Source of the DNA: Bilifractor sp002394235 | GTDB lineage: Bacteria > Bacillota > Clostridia > Lachnospirales > Lachnospiraceae | Assembly (NCBI RefSeq): GCF_052118845.1 | Contig: NZ_JBQKGJ010000011.1 | Location: forward strand, 21,161 to 85,160 | Length of the DNA stretch: 64,000 nucleotides | Reading direction: 5' to 3' | Shown: piece after piece, positions 43,975-52,751 of the stretch | Position numbering within the stretch: the stretch's first letter is position 1 | How the letters are laid out: the number at the start of each line of letters is the position of its first letter | Notes under the pieces: generated by a model | Told to the model about the DNA's origin: nothing | Database searches by the model: none | The model's input: only the letters and a program-made list of their open reading frames with translations | Translations under genes and position numbers: made by a program

Positions 43975-44248
43975 GTTATGATTCCTCCTGAGAAATGTAT
44001 GGAATACTTTTGTTTACGGAATGGTTCACCGGGCCAGTCATTTGTGGCGTTGATCAGGCCCGGCTCTGTCGATGATGTCCGGATGTGTGCTGCGTTTGTG
44101 CGGGGGATGTTTTTAAAAGCACCCTTCAAGGCGGAGCGTCACTAAATGTAGTCACTCATCCGGGAAACTTCTCCATCCTTTACACATCTACTGTCTTTCT
44201 TAATATTTATTTTTTTTATAATAGTAGAGTGACATATATAGGAAATAG
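43975..44248. other. Gap between excisionase and VapE fragment, no gene
   Basis: AT-rich in its left part near 44195-44240. It should hold the leftward promoter for the xis-int pair, but I see no clear consensus. Confidence 0.4.
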
Positions 44249-44273
44249 ACAAAAAGCCCTGTAAACACAGGGC
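44249..44273 (-). terminator. Terminator (leftward) after the VapE fragment
   Basis: On the minus strand, GCCCTGT-GTTT-ACAGGGC is followed by TTTTTG. Confidence 0.8.
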
Positions 44274-44293
44274 AGGAGGGCGTCAACTGCCCG

Positions 44294-45010
44294 TCACCGG
44301 AGTATCACTTTCCTTCGTGCAGGAAGCTGTTTTTTGTCAGGGGTATCAAAAGGGATCTCCACCTGCCGGGGAACCGGCGAAAACCCGCCTGTGTTTTTGG
44401 AACTGTCTGTGACGTCCTGCGCGGCAGGGTCTCTTTCCCAGCTCCACTGCACACCGTATTTTCTGTAGCGGTGCTGTTTGCATTTCCTCCAGCCTTTGAT
44501 AGAGGTGTTCATGATTTCAGAGATGTCCCGCAGTTCAAACTCCCGGGGCTCGTCATACAGATGGTTAAAGGCTTCTGCATACAGAAGCCTGGTGCATACA
44601 TACTTGCCGGTATAATCATCAAGGAAGCCCTGTATTACACCTTCACGGGTATCGTCCGGCATGAATTCCCTGATATACACCTGGAGCTTTCTTTCCATCT
44701 CCTTTGGCAGGGCAAGGCGGAATTTCCCGTGCCTGTAGATTTCCATAGCCTCAGCCCATACCTGGTCGATATAGACCCTGGAAGCGGCTTCATCCTCATT
44801 GATATCTGCTTCAGCCCTCTCTGCATTGCACTGGACCACCATAAAGCGTCTTGCGCCGGTCCGGTCAAAGGGCAGGAACTTTTTCTTGTTGGTGGTCCCG
44901 ATAAATACGCACTGCCTCGGTCTGTCCTTGGGATGTGTTTCGTAGGGGACCTTGTAGGTCTCTTTCTGACGGCTGAGAAAGGACTTGATTTCCTCGGCTC
45001 TTCTCCTTTC
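44294..45010 (-). pseudogene. C-terminal part of a VapE-type (virulence-associated E / DUF5906-like) replication protein
   Basis: The open frame begins after a TAA at 45011-45013 and has no proper start there. It reads RRAEEIKSFLSRQKETYKVP, then CVFIGTTNKKKFLPFDRTGA and so on, which is the latter half of the P-loop ATPase core of VapE-family proteins of mobile elements. A C-terminal helix-turn-helix-like tail follows. The N-terminal half with Walker A is missing; instead the relaxase gene runs into it out of frame. An internal ATG at 44842 could give a 182-residue product. Confidence 0.7.
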
Positions 45011-46631
45011 TTATGCCGGATCTGTTGTTCCAGGCTTCTGCTGACAGTATCTGTCTGTTTGCCTCGAGCTGTTCACGGACGGAACGCTTTTCCTTCACTT
45101 TATGCTTCTCCTCCGGAGAGAGTTCCGGAAGAAGGTCCCGGACGAAATATCGGATATCCTTTAGCATCTTCAGATTGCGTTGTATATCGGCAAGCTCCTC
45201 GGTATACGAGGCGATATCTTTCTCCAGCTTTCTGGTTTCTCTGGCAAGTGCAGCAAAGCTGATCTTGTCATCTGTTACATTTTTGTGGAGAAAGCGGCTG
45301 GCGGATTCGTACCGGTTCAGGTCGTCAGCATGCTCTGCGCGGAACTTTTCTTTCCGGGTTTTCCATCCGATCTGCATATATTTGTCGTGGACTGCTCTGG
45401 TTTCACGGAGATCTTTCAAGGCTTTTCTGATATTGGAAATGGTCTGGATCCTCCGTTGTGCTGCTTTCACAGATCTGCGGATCGAGGTAATTTTCTCGTA
45501 CGTTTCGGAGAGGCGTTCGTTTAAATCATTCACCGTACGGATTCCGTGATTGTCCATATATTCAAGGAAAAACATAACGTTTGAACAATCACGGAGGGCC
45601 CCGTTTGTCTGTGCGTGGTGGCTCCACAGGGCCCTTTCCTTCGCTCGAATATCCAGCTTTGCCTTTATCAGTTCCCGCAGATAAATCGGTTCAGGTTCCG
45701 CCTGTGCTTCTGCCTTTGCCTTCTCCTTTGCTTGTGCTGTCTTGCCGGCCTTCGCCTCCTGGGCAGCTTGATAAAACGCATAGATCCATTCTGCCAGCAT
45801 CCGGATCATGTCACGGATGGACTGAAGCAGGCAGTTGGCTTCCCAGATCTCGCGGTTAAGATTTCCAACGTCTGTCTTGATGCCCTTCTTCTCCATGGCG
45901 GTTGCGGCCGGTCCCATATGTTCTGTCGGAATCTGATCGATTCCCTGATTTGCATAAGACTGCAGGCTTACCCGTGCCGGACATTTGTTTTTCTCCAGGT
46001 ACCGGTTCTGGATCTTCTCCCAGCTGCCTCTCCAGATCTCTGCATTCTCTTTCCGGTTCCAGTCAACGGTATCGACCTTCCGGCTTTTCCATGCGCCGCT
46101 TTTCAGCCGGATCCTGTTTCCTTCTTTGTCCAGGATGTACTCCTTCCTGGATTTGGGAAGCCAGAGGCCATTCTCATCGATTCCCCGAAGCGTCAGCATG
46201 ATGTGGACATGCGGATTGTGGCCGGGCGGGGACGGGTCATGGATGGCAATATCACAGCACATGCCGTTGTCCACAAAGTTTTTTCTGCAGAATTCCCTGA
46301 CCATTTCAATCGACTGTTCCATAGGAAGCTCTCTTGGAAGTGCCGCAATAATGCTCCGCGCAAGCTGGGCATCAAACCTTGATTCCGATGCTTCAACGGA
46401 ATTCCAGAGCCTGGAACGGTCAGCGTATTCCGGCGGGGCATTTGCCGGAAGCATGACTTCTGAGTAGACGAGCTCTGGTTTTTTGTAGGCATAGTTCTTG
46501 GCCTGGCCGTCGTATTCGCAGAACAGCCGCTGGGCACTCTGGTAGGCTGCGCCTGCTACGGCGGATCCCTTTGATCCGGTCTTCTTGTTGTAACGGGACC
46601 TGATAGAAATAGAAAAATGCGGGCAGGTCAC
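44865..46631 (-). CDS. MobQ-family relaxase (MobA/MobL), C-terminus altered by fusion
   Basis: 588 residues as it stands. N-terminal relaxase domain: FSISIRSRYNKKTGSKGSAV, active-site region with the metal-binding His motif HNPHVHIMLTLR. A long helical C-terminal region follows. The last ~50 residues (after about LSAEAWNNRSGIRKE) are an out-of-frame reading of the neighbouring VapE gene, so a deletion has joined the two. The catalytic domain is intact, and the protein may still nick oriT and allow mobilization by a helper conjugative element. Confidence 0.85.
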   Translation of the reverse strand: MTCPHFSISIRSRYNKKTGSKGSAVAGAAYQSAQRLFCEYDGQAKNYAYKKPELVYSEVMLPANAPPEYADRSRLWNSVEASESRFDAQLARSIIAALPRELPMEQSIEMVREFCRKNFVDNGMCCDIAIHDPSPPGHNPHVHIMLTLRGIDENGLWLPKSRKEYILDKEGNRIRLKSGAWKSRKVDTVDWNRKENAEIWRGSWEKIQNRYLEKNKCPARVSLQSYANQGIDQIPTEHMGPAATAMEKKGIKTDVGNLNREIWEANCLLQSIRDMIRMLAEWIYAFYQAAQEAKAGKTAQAKEKAKAEAQAEPEPIYLRELIKAKLDIRAKERALWSHHAQTNGALRDCSNVMFFLEYMDNHGIRTVNDLNERLSETYEKITSIRRSVKAAQRRIQTISNIRKALKDLRETRAVHDKYMQIGWKTRKEKFRAEHADDLNRYESASRFLHKNVTDDKISFAALARETRKLEKDIASYTEELADIQRNLKMLKDIRYFVRDLLPELSPEEKHKVKEKRSVREQLEANRQILSAEAWNNRSGIRKEKSRGNQVLSQPSERDLQGPLRNTSQGQTEAVRIYRDHQQEKVPAL

Positions 46632-46993
46632 CTCGCGGCATCATCTCTTTTCCTGCTGGACAAAGAGTTGCTGTCCGCTCGATTCTTTGATTCTGTTTTT
46701 GCATTTCGTGCTTTTCTGCATGCTGTAAGGACTGATTCTTTCCTGTCTGTCCATTTCGTCGGGTATTCACTGATCCGCATGATATTGTGGGATGTGTTCC
46801 CATCTGCGATGGTCCTGTTTATTTCAGCGTCCATGATGTCGCCATACAGATTAACGGTAAGATGTAATGGCTTTCCTTCTGCATTAGTGGCGGACACTTT
46901 GGCAATGCCTGTGATTTTGATGTCTGTCATTTTTCGCTGCTGGCAGTATTTGAGCAGCATCTGCTGCGCATGATTAATATTTTCTCTGTTCAA
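46628..46993 (-). CDS. Mobile-element accessory protein of unknown function
   Basis: TTG at 46993 follows GAGGAGG; about 121 residues. Central part: ITGIAKVSATNAEGKPLHLT, then a hydrophilic basic C-terminus. Its end overlaps the relaxase start by four bases, so the two are coupled. Proteins at this place in MobQ modules often assist the relaxase, but I recognise no domain. Confidence 0.6.
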   Translation of the reverse strand: MNRENINHAQQMLLKYCQQRKMTDIKITGIAKVSATNAEGKPLHLTVNLYGDIMDAEINRTIADGNTSHNIMRISEYPTKWTDRKESVLTACRKARNAKTESKNRADSNSLSSRKRDDAAR

Positions 46994-47015
46994 TAAATTT
47001 CCTCCTCGGCTGAAA

Positions 47016-47052
47016 AAGACCAACGTTCTTATTGGAAAGAACCGTCGGTCTT
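47016..47052 (-). terminator. Leftward terminator or attenuator before the relaxase module
   Basis: On the minus strand AAGACC...GTTCTT pairs with AAGAAC...GGTCTT and is followed by TTTTTC. It lies just upstream of the TTG at 46993, so it may attenuate the mob genes. Confidence 0.6.
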
Positions 47053-47334
47053 ATGTATAGGTTTGTGGTTATTCTGTTTTTAGCAGGCTGCAGGTTGGCA
47101 GATGTTTTTCGTTTATATGCTCTATGCGTATGTACAAGAGAGGGTAGCCGTCTGAAGACGGCGCAGGGGGAACATGGTTCCCACTGGATCAGCAGAGCAG
47201 GCACCATCTGCCGTACCGGATGTTCGGCCGGGTGGACGGCAGCGTGACCTGCTCTGCAGCATGGATCTGTCGGCGGCACCTGGACGGCATTTGACGCAAT
47301 TGCAACCGCCAGGGTGTATAATTTCGCCCTCTTA
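47053..47334. other. Non-coding stretch upstream of the mob genes
   Basis: No convincing gene. Several short inverted repeats are present (for example GTCTGAAGAC near 47150 and GGGAACatgGTTCCC near 47168-47182), and an AGGGTGTATAATTTCGCCCT segment at 47311-47330. An origin of transfer would be expected about here. Confidence 0.35.
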
Positions 47335-47652
47335 TCAGAGGGACTGTCCATAGCTCTTTTCTTCTGCGTCCTTTATCATCTGTCTTAGCAGTGCCTGTAC
47401 ATCATTTTTATGAAAGGCAAAGGAGAGAAGCTGCATAATCTGCTCGTCGGAGAGCATGTCCGGACGTTCAATAAACTTCTCCAGCATGCCGCCATGGCTG
47501 CAAAGCCGGTGTGTCCGTTCTCTGCGGTTCAGATGGCTGAGCTGTGCCTTTCTGATCTTGATTTCATTCTCGTAATATTTCTTCAGGTGTTTTGTCTGGT
47601 CTAATTCCTGCTGTAGCTGTTCGGGTGTTCTCTTGTTGTTTATCTTTATCAC
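47335..47652 (-). CDS. DUF3847-type protein of mobilizable elements
   Basis: About 105 residues from GTG 47652. Coiled-coil start (PEQLQQELDQTKHLKKYYENE), then the family hallmark RRERTHRLCSHGGMLEKFI. Such small proteins are common next to MobQ relaxases in Firmicutes elements. Start uncertain: a perfect AGGAGGTGAT lies where GTG itself sits, and five bases on is ATA (47643), which may be a mutated ATG. A longer frame from TTG 47703 also exists. Confidence 0.65.
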   Translation of the reverse strand: MIKINNKRTPEQLQQELDQTKHLKKYYENEIKIRKAQLSHLNRRERTHRLCSHGGMLEKFIERPDMLSDEQIMQLLSFAFHKNDVQALLRQMIKDAEEKSYGQSL

Positions 47653-47703
47653 CTCCTGGGTAAATGAATGCTTTTCTGAATCAGCCCTGACTATCAGGCA
47701 CAA

Positions 47704-48523
47704 AGATCGTGCGGAGACAGTTGCGATGGTTCTGTGTAACTGATGGTTTACGGTTACTGGATGTTTGCTGATTTTTCCTGTATTTATCTCCTGCCCCGGG
47801 AAGCGGCAGCATGACCGCGTGAGGGATTTTATCAGGCGGATGACTGCTGATCATCACCACGGGTCCAAGTGAATTTGTCCTGCCCGGGAATCTGCCCGGG
47901 TCCGAATGCCCTGCCAGCCGCAGGATTTTCTTGCCTGCTGCAGGCGGAAGTATCATTCCCGCGTCCTGTCATCGCCTGATCCGCGGAAGCAGTCCGCAGA
48001 GCTTTTCCCGTGATATTGTTCGCTCCCCGAATCGGATCATGGCGTACCAGAGAAAAACGGCTCGTACCTTTCAAAGCACAGACACAGAAATGAAGTACCT
48101 GATAAAAGATCTCTTCAGTTGTCAAGGTCCGGTGAAGAGATCTTTTAAAAACCCCTTCATAAGTACATGGACAGAAAGGGGTCATTTGGTGGGGTATTTT
48201 TGAAAAAAATAAATTTTTTCGCCGATTGTAAAATGAAGTTGGACACTTGAGTCACCTCCCGGGCTCTGCCCGGACCCGCCCCTCGCCGGGTAGGCAGGGA
48301 AGCAGTTTTCCTGCTTCCTGCGGATAAAGGGTACTCCGTGTCATTCCGTCAAGGGCTTTCGCGGCATAAATCCTCGCACCAGAAAACGGTGCTTCGGTTT
48401 ATTCCACGATCCCCTGACTCCATTCCCGCTCCCAAGGCGGTGTGGCAGCAATAAAAATGTCCATAGCGGGCATTCTCTGGTAGAATGGTAGTTCTCACAC
48501 AATCATTCAAAGGAGGAATGTCT
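47704..48523. other. Non-coding stretch with terminators, no convincing gene
   Basis: Holds a hairpin AAAGATCTCTTC...GAAGAGATCTTT (about 48107-48148, followed by TT), GC-rich short palindromes (CCCGGGAATCTGCCCGGG near 47883), and on the minus strand a 21-codon frame at 48388-48453 (MDIFIAATPPWEREWSQGIV) without a good ribosome site. It probably includes the original replication or transfer origin region of the element. Confidence 0.35.
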
Positions 48524-48590
48524 GGTGTCAGGTTCCGATTAAATTTACATAAACGACTTTATATTCTTTTTTTAATCCGTTCCTGACACC
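48524..48590. repeat. 67-bp sequence with terminal inverted repeats
   Basis: GGTGTCAGG (48524-48532) and CCTGACACC (48582-48590) are perfect; extended, about 19 of the outer 22 positions pair (GATTAAA with TTTAATC). It looks like the joined ends of a lost insertion sequence or a mini-element. Confidence 0.55.
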
Positions 48591-48650
48591 TTTACTCAGA
48601 GATAAACTAAAACAAAAAGCAAGTGCAAATATTGAAACTTGCGCTTTTGA

Positions 48651-48911
48651 AAAATTATATGGTGCGGGTTTCACGGATTCAGGTTATATGAGAAGATTAA
48701 GCGTCATAAGGATCACATCCTTAACACGATCCGGCTTGGATTGAGCAATGCCAGGATTGAGGCAACCAACAATAAAATCAAATTGATTATCCGCAAAGCT
48801 TATGGGTTTCGCAATATACAGAATATAATGGATATCGTATATCTTGTATGCTCTGATATCGCCGTTCCACTTCAAAATCGAAAACCTACTATAGTGTCGG
48901 AAGCAGTGTAA
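48651..48911 (+). pseudogene. ISL3-family transposase, C-terminal fragment
   Basis: From about 48684 the frame reads YEKIKRHKDHILNTIRLGLS, ARIEATNNKIKLIIRKAYGF and NIQNIMDIVYLVCSD, the conserved end of ISL3 (IS1167-like) transposases, ending in TAA at 48909. The DDE core and N-terminus are missing. CACCCACAGGGATGCCCGAA after the stop is probably the right end of that insertion sequence. Confidence 0.75.
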
Positions 48912-49308
48912 TTACTGGATAAAATGGCATTTCTCACCCACAGGGATGCCCGAAGAGCCTTTTTTTGCTATTGAAATAATGTAATTGATATGCTATGATA
49001 ATATCAGTTAATATCAATTAATTGTTATATTTTTATGACAAAACGAGGCGGTTCCATTGTATTGAAAATCTTTTCTTTAAATTTTTCTCTCTAATTTATC
49101 ATAGTACATCTTTGATCAGTGAACGGATATATAAAAGAATGTTATAGCACCACCTATTAACCATAATATCCGATTGTATTATCATCGCCTTGTCGGTTTA
49201 TGACATTAAGAAAAAACAGTAATAAAAGATATTACTGAAGCTAATAATCATTAATGTCGGGCGTAATTGGTAAATACGGCGAATTTTTTAAGATCGGGGG
49301 GGGTTCCA
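48912..49308. other. AT-rich non-coding region before the cargo genes
   Basis: Very AT-rich with several -10-like TATAAT/TATGAT sequences (near 48990-49020) but no paired consensus -35. It separates the ISL3 remnant from the first cargo gene. Confidence 0.35.
49296..49303 (+). repeat. Poly-G tract (8 G) at the start of the first cargo gene
   Basis: Eight G lie five bases before ATG 49309. With seven G, a frame from ATG 49254 (MSGVIGKYGEFFKIGG) would join the downstream protein; with eight it stops soon after. Candidate slipped-strand switch, and perhaps also the ribosome site. Confidence 0.5.
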
Positions 49309-49707
49309 ATGTCAACTTTCTCTCATAATCATAGTGTATCAGGAAGCGATTCGACGGGTTATATATCAGCAACAGTAACTATTTATTATACAGAGAACAA
49401 TGCATATGCTCCTTCAGAATATTTATTGACTCGTGTATCAGGGATCTGGAGGGATCCAAATCCTAATGATGGAACTTCTGTAAGCAATACTGCACATATA
49501 AAAGCCAATTGCTCTGGCGCTGGACATACAAATCAATGGAAAACGCAAATAAAAGAAGGCGATATAAAAAGTGGGACTTCTCTATATACTGGATTTAATA
49601 ATTCTATATACTCAACAAATGGATCTTTAGGTGCCTACTTTTCTTTGAGATTATCACAGGGATCAAGTCGAAGCTGGACCTTAAATCTTCAATGCTTCGC
49701 TTTTTAA
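49309..49707 (+). CDS. Small cargo protein, Ser/Thr/Asn-rich, possible secreted domain lacking its signal
   Basis: 132 residues from ATG 49309 (MSTFSHNHSVSGSDSTGYIS). Beta-rich, low in charge, two Cys, with alternating polar pattern such as YISATVTIYYTENNAY and SLGAYFSLRLSQGSSRSWTL. It looks like a mature secreted domain similar in style to the protein at 50512, but no signal peptide is present. A longer TTG start (49267) and an upstream frame reachable through the poly-G tract exist. Family not recognised. Confidence 0.5.
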   Translation: MSTFSHNHSVSGSDSTGYISATVTIYYTENNAYAPSEYLLTRVSGIWRDPNPNDGTSVSNTAHIKANCSGAGHTNQWKTQIKEGDIKSGTSLYTGFNNSIYSTNGSLGAYFSLRLSQGSSRSWTLNLQCFAF

Positions 49708-49740
49708 CTCGTATGATTTATGCACAAAGGAGACATCTTC

Positions 49741-50175
49741 ATGGATAAAAATAAAAAGGCCTCTCGCCATATCTCCATTTTGGGATTCACTCTATTGGCA
49801 CAGGGAATGGTACTAATAGATCTGTTTTGTAGGGAGCCCCTTAATTTTTTAATAAGGTCAAATCCCACCTCAATTCTGCCGTTTCTTTTGTTGCTGTATA
49901 CCGTTTTTCCGGGGCTTTTGACAGGTGTGTTTCTGTTTCTTGCAACAAGAAATAGAGGCGAGGATACAATGAAAAGAGAGTTCATGAGTGGTATTTTGGT
50001 GATCTCCATCAATATCATGATTTTAGGTGTGGGATATTGTACATTTAGTCTAGTGGAAATATATGTCCACCCTCTTATTTTTGTGATGCTTGGCTACGGA
50101 ATAATTACTTTAATTTACGCAGGCAGACGGAGGCATCTAAACAGAACGGATGAACAGAATGGATTTAGGAGGTAG
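49741..50175 (+). CDS. Small integral membrane protein of the cargo module
   Basis: 144 residues from ATG 49741 (MDKNKKASRHISIL), with AAAGGAG upstream. About four hydrophobic helices and a basic C-terminus (AGRRRHLNRTDEQNGFRR). It is 33 bases after the small cargo protein, so it is probably co-transcribed. Possibilities include an immunity protein or transporter accessory; no family recognised. Confidence 0.6.
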   Translation: MDKNKKASRHISILGFTLLAQGMVLIDLFCREPLNFLIRSNPTSILPFLLLLYTVFPGLLTGVFLFLATRNRGEDTMKREFMSGILVISINIMILGVGYCTFSLVEIYVHPLIFVMLGYGIITLIYAGRRRHLNRTDEQNGFRR

Positions 50176-50319
50176 CAATTACATCTTAGTTTATTTTGCA
50201 AAAAAATGAACAGCATTGAAAGATTTTGAATGAATGTGAACTTCTCAAAAAATTTCCACTAAAAGTTATCCAAGCTGGGCTGACACCCTGTTACTGTTCA
50301 GACGTATGCCTGCACCACC

Positions 50320-50375
50320 AGGCCCCATAGCTTAGACTGATACCAGTCGTAGGCTATCGGGCCTTATCTTTTTAT
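50320..50375 (+). terminator. Terminator within the cargo region
   Basis: GGCCCCATAGC (50321-50331) pairs with GCTATCGGGCC (50353-50363), with an inner ACTG/CAGT stem, followed by TTATCTTTTT. It splits the cargo into two transcription units; the rest of the 50176-50511 gap shows no gene. Confidence 0.75.
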
Positions 50376-50511
50376 CCAAATGCTTCGGATACTCTGCTGA
50401 ATACATTCGATCCGTCTTCCTGGCGCATCAATGCAAGCATGCTCATCTCTTTGAAAACATGTTATCTCTCTACTTACCCCATGTAACCGGTATTTTTTTA
50501 AAGAGAACTAT

Positions 50512-50922
50512 ATGAGAAGCGAACAGATTTTCAAATTATCAAAAAGATCAAAAATAATTGTTTGTATTGTTTTAACAATGTTGTTTGTTGTTTTATGCGG
50601 TAAGACTGTTTTTGCAAATAACTGCGAGGACAGGGATTATAGTGGATATACTGGATCTTATGGTTTTGCAACTCATACACGGGATAAAACAGACGCAACG
50701 TCTGCATACATTTATCACTATGGCCCTGTGGGGGTGAATGTTCAGGTGCGAAGTCAGGGCATTAACTATACTGCAAATGGGAGCTCTTATTATGTTGCCC
50801 CTGGAACCAGCAGATACTTGCCGAATTATGTTTATGAAAGTGGAAAACGAGATTGCTATCTATACATTACTTCAGTGCCGTCTGCTACTGTTTCAGGAAA
50901 ATGGAGTCCTGATAGTGTCTGA
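50512..50922 (+). CDS. Small secreted protein, DUF2712-like
   Basis: 136 residues. A Sec signal peptide (SKIIVCIVLTMLFVVLCGKT) ends with cleavage after VFA. The mature part is about 100 residues, with ATHTRDKTDATSAYIYHYGP, two or three Cys, and an end VSGKWSPDSV. The pattern, and location before an ABC-2 transporter, resemble DUF2712 proteins; lactococcin-972-like bacteriocins are an alternative. Inference: the exported product or a signal handled by the ABC module. It has a weak ribosome site (AAAGAGA). Confidence 0.6.
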   Translation: MRSEQIFKLSKRSKIIVCIVLTMLFVVLCGKTVFANNCEDRDYSGYTGSYGFATHTRDKTDATSAYIYHYGPVGVNVQVRSQGINYTANGSSYYVAPGTSRYLPNYVYESGKRDCYLYITSVPSATVSGKWSPDSV

Positions 50923-50931
50923 GGATCAAGT

Positions 50932-51822
50932 ATGAAACACAAACTGTTATCTGTTATTATCGCCGCCATTGCCATTATTTCAGGACTTCTGGTTTTCCGG
51001 TATTTTAATTTGAGCCGTCCTGTTTATAGCGGCAATGGAGCTGATGCAGACCCATATGCTGCAGAAAATCAAACATCCGTAAGTGTGTCGGTTGATGAAA
51101 ACGATCAGAATAGTGATCAGGTATCCTCTTCAGGAGCCTCTGCGAGTGCTGAGAATCCGGATCAGAAATCCTCATCTGATGGGGAGATATCTTCCAGTAC
51201 CGAGATATATACGGGAAAGGAAGGCCTGATTAATTATCTGCATGCAAGGGGAAGAAAGATCAATCCGAATAGTTGTGTAAGCGCAGGAGAAGATATAACT
51301 GTAAAGTTCGATTTTGCTGATACCATAGCAGTGAATACGGAAGAGGATTACTATAATGCTTATTCTGAACCCCTGACTTTTAATGTTAATCCCGCGTTTG
51401 AGGTCCAGAAAAAACTGCCGGACACACTTTCAGCAAATGCACGTGAAAAAATTGCAAATTATGGTATTGCAGAAGTAGATGATCAGGGAAATATCTTAAA
51501 TGGATATTCATGTCTTATCGTCGATATCAGTGTGACCAATGATTCCAAGAAAGATTACGATGGCCTTCTCTGGGGGGATTTGTGGCTTAGAGTTGGAATG
51601 AGTTCGAATTACACAGGTGAAGTGATTGCAGTATCGGATGACAGAGGTTTTTCAAAATCATACTTTCAGGAAAGTATCCCTTCAGGAGAAACGATTGAAA
51701 AGAAGATTGTATTCCTTCCTCCGGATGAGTGTGTGAATAACCATCTGCTCTGGCTGGAAATTAATCCTTCCGGTACTGTGGGAGGCAGTCGTGATTTAAA
51801 TGGCTATGTTGTTTTAAACTGA
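50932..51822 (+). CDS. Membrane-anchored extracellular protein, DUF5027/DUF4352-like C-terminal domain
   Basis: 296 residues, nine bases after the small secreted gene. N-terminal anchor helix (LLSVIIAAIAIISGLLVF), then a Ser/Asp/Glu-rich linker to about residue 95, then a beta-rich domain (SCLIVDISVTNDSKKDYDGL, VFLPPDECVNNHLLWLEIN) like the domains that sit beside ABC exporters in Firmicutes. The same kind of domain occurs in the frameshifted gene at 54999. Possibly a chaperone or receptor for the secreted peptide. Confidence 0.6.
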   Translation: MKHKLLSVIIAAIAIISGLLVFRYFNLSRPVYSGNGADADPYAAENQTSVSVSVDENDQNSDQVSSSGASASAENPDQKSSSDGEISSSTEIYTGKEGLINYLHARGRKINPNSCVSAGEDITVKFDFADTIAVNTEEDYYNAYSEPLTFNVNPAFEVQKKLPDTLSANAREKIANYGIAEVDDQGNILNGYSCLIVDISVTNDSKKDYDGLLWGDLWLRVGMSSNYTGEVIAVSDDRGFSKSYFQESIPSGETIEKKIVFLPPDECVNNHLLWLEINPSGTVGGSRDLNGYVVLN

Positions 51823-51896
51823 GTATTTATCATCAGTTCTGAACGAATGATAAGCGTGCTATATGAAAATGCCTTTATGAGAGAGGAGCGTGCAGG

Positions 51897-52730
51897 GTGT
51901 ACCAGTCAGAAAGTTTATTTCTTATCGGTATAAAAAGAAGTATGAAGAACAGCGGGACCTGGGTAGGCCTTCTGACTGGCGCCTGCATTGCGTTGACGCA
52001 GATTTTCAGGGAGCAGGTCCCTGCATCTCTTGCGAATCATACGCTTTTTTATGAAAAATTGCGTTCTCTGCAGCCCAACACAGCATCGGTAAAGTGCATG
52101 ATCGGAAGTGGCACTTCGGTAGAAGCGTTTTTGTTCTTTATGTTATTACCGATTATTGCTTCCATGCCCTATGCGATCACTTTTTTTGAGGATCTGCATG
52201 CAGGGTACCTCAAATCAATACTGGTCAGGGTTGACAGAAGAAAATATCTTCAAACCAAATTTTGCGGCAGTATCATAGCCGGGGCAATTATTACGATGCT
52301 GCCATTATTGATGAATTACCTGTTTTCACTTGTCCTGCTTCCAAATTTATTGCCGAGTTCAATATTTGGAAATGGCATCTCAATAACAACCCCGGGTTAT
52401 CAGCTGTATTTCTCTCATCCGACCGTTTACTTATTGCTATTTATTCTGTTTGATGGATTGATTGGCGGATTTTATGCCGGAATAGCACTGCTGTGCTGTT
52501 TTCTTTCAGATTATCTGGTTGTAGTGATTATTATTCCGTTCTTTTTACAGCTGATCTGGCATATCCTTTGCAGTGTGACGGGTATGTATGATTTTTCACC
52601 AATTTATTTTTCCATGGCGGGGTATGGATCAACGGTACACCCTCTTTATGCCGGACTGGCCATAGCAGCGGCTCTTGTTTTGTTTTTTTTCATTTTCATA
52701 AAGAAGGGCATGAAAGAGGACGTACAGTAA
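51897..52730 (+). CDS. ABC-2-like permease 1 of the cargo transporter
   Basis: 277 residues from GTG 51897 with GAGAGGAG upstream. Six hydrophobic segments, with a cytoplasmic loop ITFFEDLHAGYLKSILVRVD between helices 2 and 3 that is characteristic of ABC-2 permeases of the lantibiotic-immunity type. It is 21 bases before permease 2. With the ATPase at 54371 it should form an exporter or self-protection pump. Confidence 0.75.
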   Translation: MYQSESLFLIGIKRSMKNSGTWVGLLTGACIALTQIFREQVPASLANHTLFYEKLRSLQPNTASVKCMIGSGTSVEAFLFFMLLPIIASMPYAITFFEDLHAGYLKSILVRVDRRKYLQTKFCGSIIAGAIITMLPLLMNYLFSLVLLPNLLPSSIFGNGISITTPGYQLYFSHPTVYLLLFILFDGLIGGFYAGIALLCCFLSDYLVVVIIIPFFLQLIWHILCSVTGMYDFSPIYFSMAGYGSTVHPLYAGLAIAAALVLFFFIFIKKGMKEDVQ

Positions 52731-52751
52731 TTGTTCTGAGGATAGAAGTGA

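Noticed and set aside
48354..48470. rRNA-like fragment suggested by CCGTCAAGGGCTTT
   Set aside because: Resembles part of a 16S primer region only over a few bases and the flanks do not match rRNA.
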